From contig JAZLLK010000018.1 of assembly GCA_045598105.1 (NCBI GenBank), forward strand, positions 1 through 33,298: a stretch of 33,298 bases of DNA, in the 5' to 3' direction. Each line of letters opens with the position of its first letter. Position 1 is the first letter of the stretch. Under the pieces are notes generated by a model, which saw only the letters and a program-made list of their open reading frames with translations, was not told where the DNA came from and did no database searches. Positions 32,908 through 33,298 of this stretch are shown here, piece by piece. A program made the position numbers and the translations under genes. Source of the stretch: UBA1205 sp045598105. GTDB taxonomy: Bacteria; Bacteroidota; Bacteroidia; Bacteroidales; WCHB1-69.

Positions 32908-32945
32908 ATACAAAAAAGGGGATATAAAAATCCTCTTTTTTGTAT
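32908..32945. terminator. bidirectional terminator after ftsZ
   Basis: Arms ATACAAAAAAGGGGAT (32908-32923) and ATCCTCTTTTTTGTAT (32930-32945) pair over 16 bp with one G-T wobble and a 6-nt loop. The A-run and T-run on either side allow termination from both directions. Confidence 0.88.
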
Positions 32946-33026
32946 ATTTTGTACTTGTTTTTATAAACAACACGTCCGGTAATCAAACTCATAAAACACT
33001 TATACACACCGTTATCTATATAACAA

Positions 33027-33034
33027 TACATTTG
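33027..33034 (+). promoter_or_regulatory. orphan -7-like box TACATTTG upstream of the IS end
   Basis: A plus-strand TAnnTTTG match in the 180-bp gap between the ftsZ terminator and the insertion element. No plus-strand gene follows before the element, so it may have driven a gene now separated by the insertion. Confidence 0.35.
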
Positions 33035-33126
33035 TCAACAACCATTTTTATCAACTCATATTACTACTTGTAACTTATTTTTTTAACACGTTCTTACCTG
33101 ACTAATATACTGCGCTCACCTTATAT

Positions 33127-33298
33127 TGTACCCATATTTTTAGACCACAAAATTAGTAAAAATAAGGATACGTTAAGCTACTTTTTCTTCTTTTGTTAAT
33201 AAATTATTTAAAAATCGTTCTATCGGTATTTCTCCGTTTATACCCTGATGATGTCGTATTGTATTGTAATATAGCATAAAGTTATTTATTCCTGCCCG
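33127..33298 (-). mobile_element. partial insertion sequence, right-hand (transposase 3') end
   Basis: The element is inferred from a transposase 3' end reading in from the right edge. Beyond the stop, the minus strand continues AAAATATGGGTACA to about 33127, where a TGTACCC end on the plus strand may be the terminal inverted repeat. The other end is outside the window, so the boundary is a guess. Confidence 0.5.
33173..33298 (-). CDS. Transposase C-terminal fragment (DDE integrase-core, IS3/IS481-like), cut by window edge
   Basis: The final 41 codons of a minus-strand gene, ending TAA at 33175-33173. The residues include NNFMLYYNTIRHHQGIN followed by IPIERF, the typical end of rve-type integrase cores (YNxxRxHxGLxxxxP). 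It is followed by an acidic/basic tail LLTKEEKVA. Family placement between IS3, IS481 and relatives cannot be settled from this piece. The 5' part continues outside the window. Confidence 0.8.
   Translation of the reverse strand, partial: RAGINNFMLYYNTIRHHQGINGEIPIERFLNNLLTKEEKVA

Noticed and set aside
1..33298. CRISPR array, prophage, toxin-antitoxin or restriction system
   Set aside because: No regularly spaced repeats, no phage structural genes and no small paired ORFs with such motifs were seen. The content is core chromosomal apart from the IS end.

Overview
The window reads as a chromosomal segment of a low-GC member of the Bacteroidota, most likely Bacteroidales-like. Four things point there: recurrent TAnnTTTG promoter -7 boxes with little Shine-Dalgarno sequence; a secreted protease with a type IX secretion (T9SS) C-terminal sorting domain beside a PorE-like TPR/PD40/OmpA protein; a zinc-free type-B ribosomal protein L31; and a division/cell-wall (dcw) cluster in Bacteroidota order (mraZ-rsmH-ftsL-ftsI-murE-mraY-murD-ftsW-murG-murC-ftsQ-ftsA-ftsZ). 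AUA is the dominant isoleucine codon in the stretches sampled.

Layout. Positions 1-15347 are almost entirely minus-strand. A tRNA-Lys has its own promoter and terminator. Upstream of it is a tight operon of small lipoprotein, nadK, T9SS-cargo protease, porE-like and xerD. Next come a divergent plus-strand biotin ligase, rpmE2 with tRNA-His, trmH, an HU gene, an operon of membrane TPR protein, ribH and fmt, a 730-bp gene-free structured region, tRNA-Gln (plus), msrC with a YiiX-like lipoprotein gene, and groES-groEL. The strand flips in the 398-bp groES-prs intergenic region, which is rich in palindromes. Then follow prs, a D-2-hydroxyacid dehydrogenase, an unusual long leader and the 13-gene dcw operon to ftsZ. 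A terminator and the 3' end of an IS transposase close the window.

The dcw genes supply lipid-II synthesis (MurE with a meso-DAP-type DNPR motif, MraY, MurG, MurC), septal polymerisation and crosslinking (FtsW, FtsI), the divisome scaffold (FtsL, FtsQ, FtsA, FtsZ) and the regulator MraZ.

The most notable observation is that the gene in the murD position (24909-25454) encodes only the C-terminal domain of MurD. The UDP-MurNAc-binding and ATPase domains are absent, and two normally conserved ligand-binding positions are substituted, yet the ORF is open and sits cleanly in the operon. Secondary points are a perfect inverted repeat upstream of groES that is not CIRCE, an anomalously long mraZ leader with candidate MraZ boxes, and a structured intergenic region at 11146-11872 with mutually exclusive hairpins.
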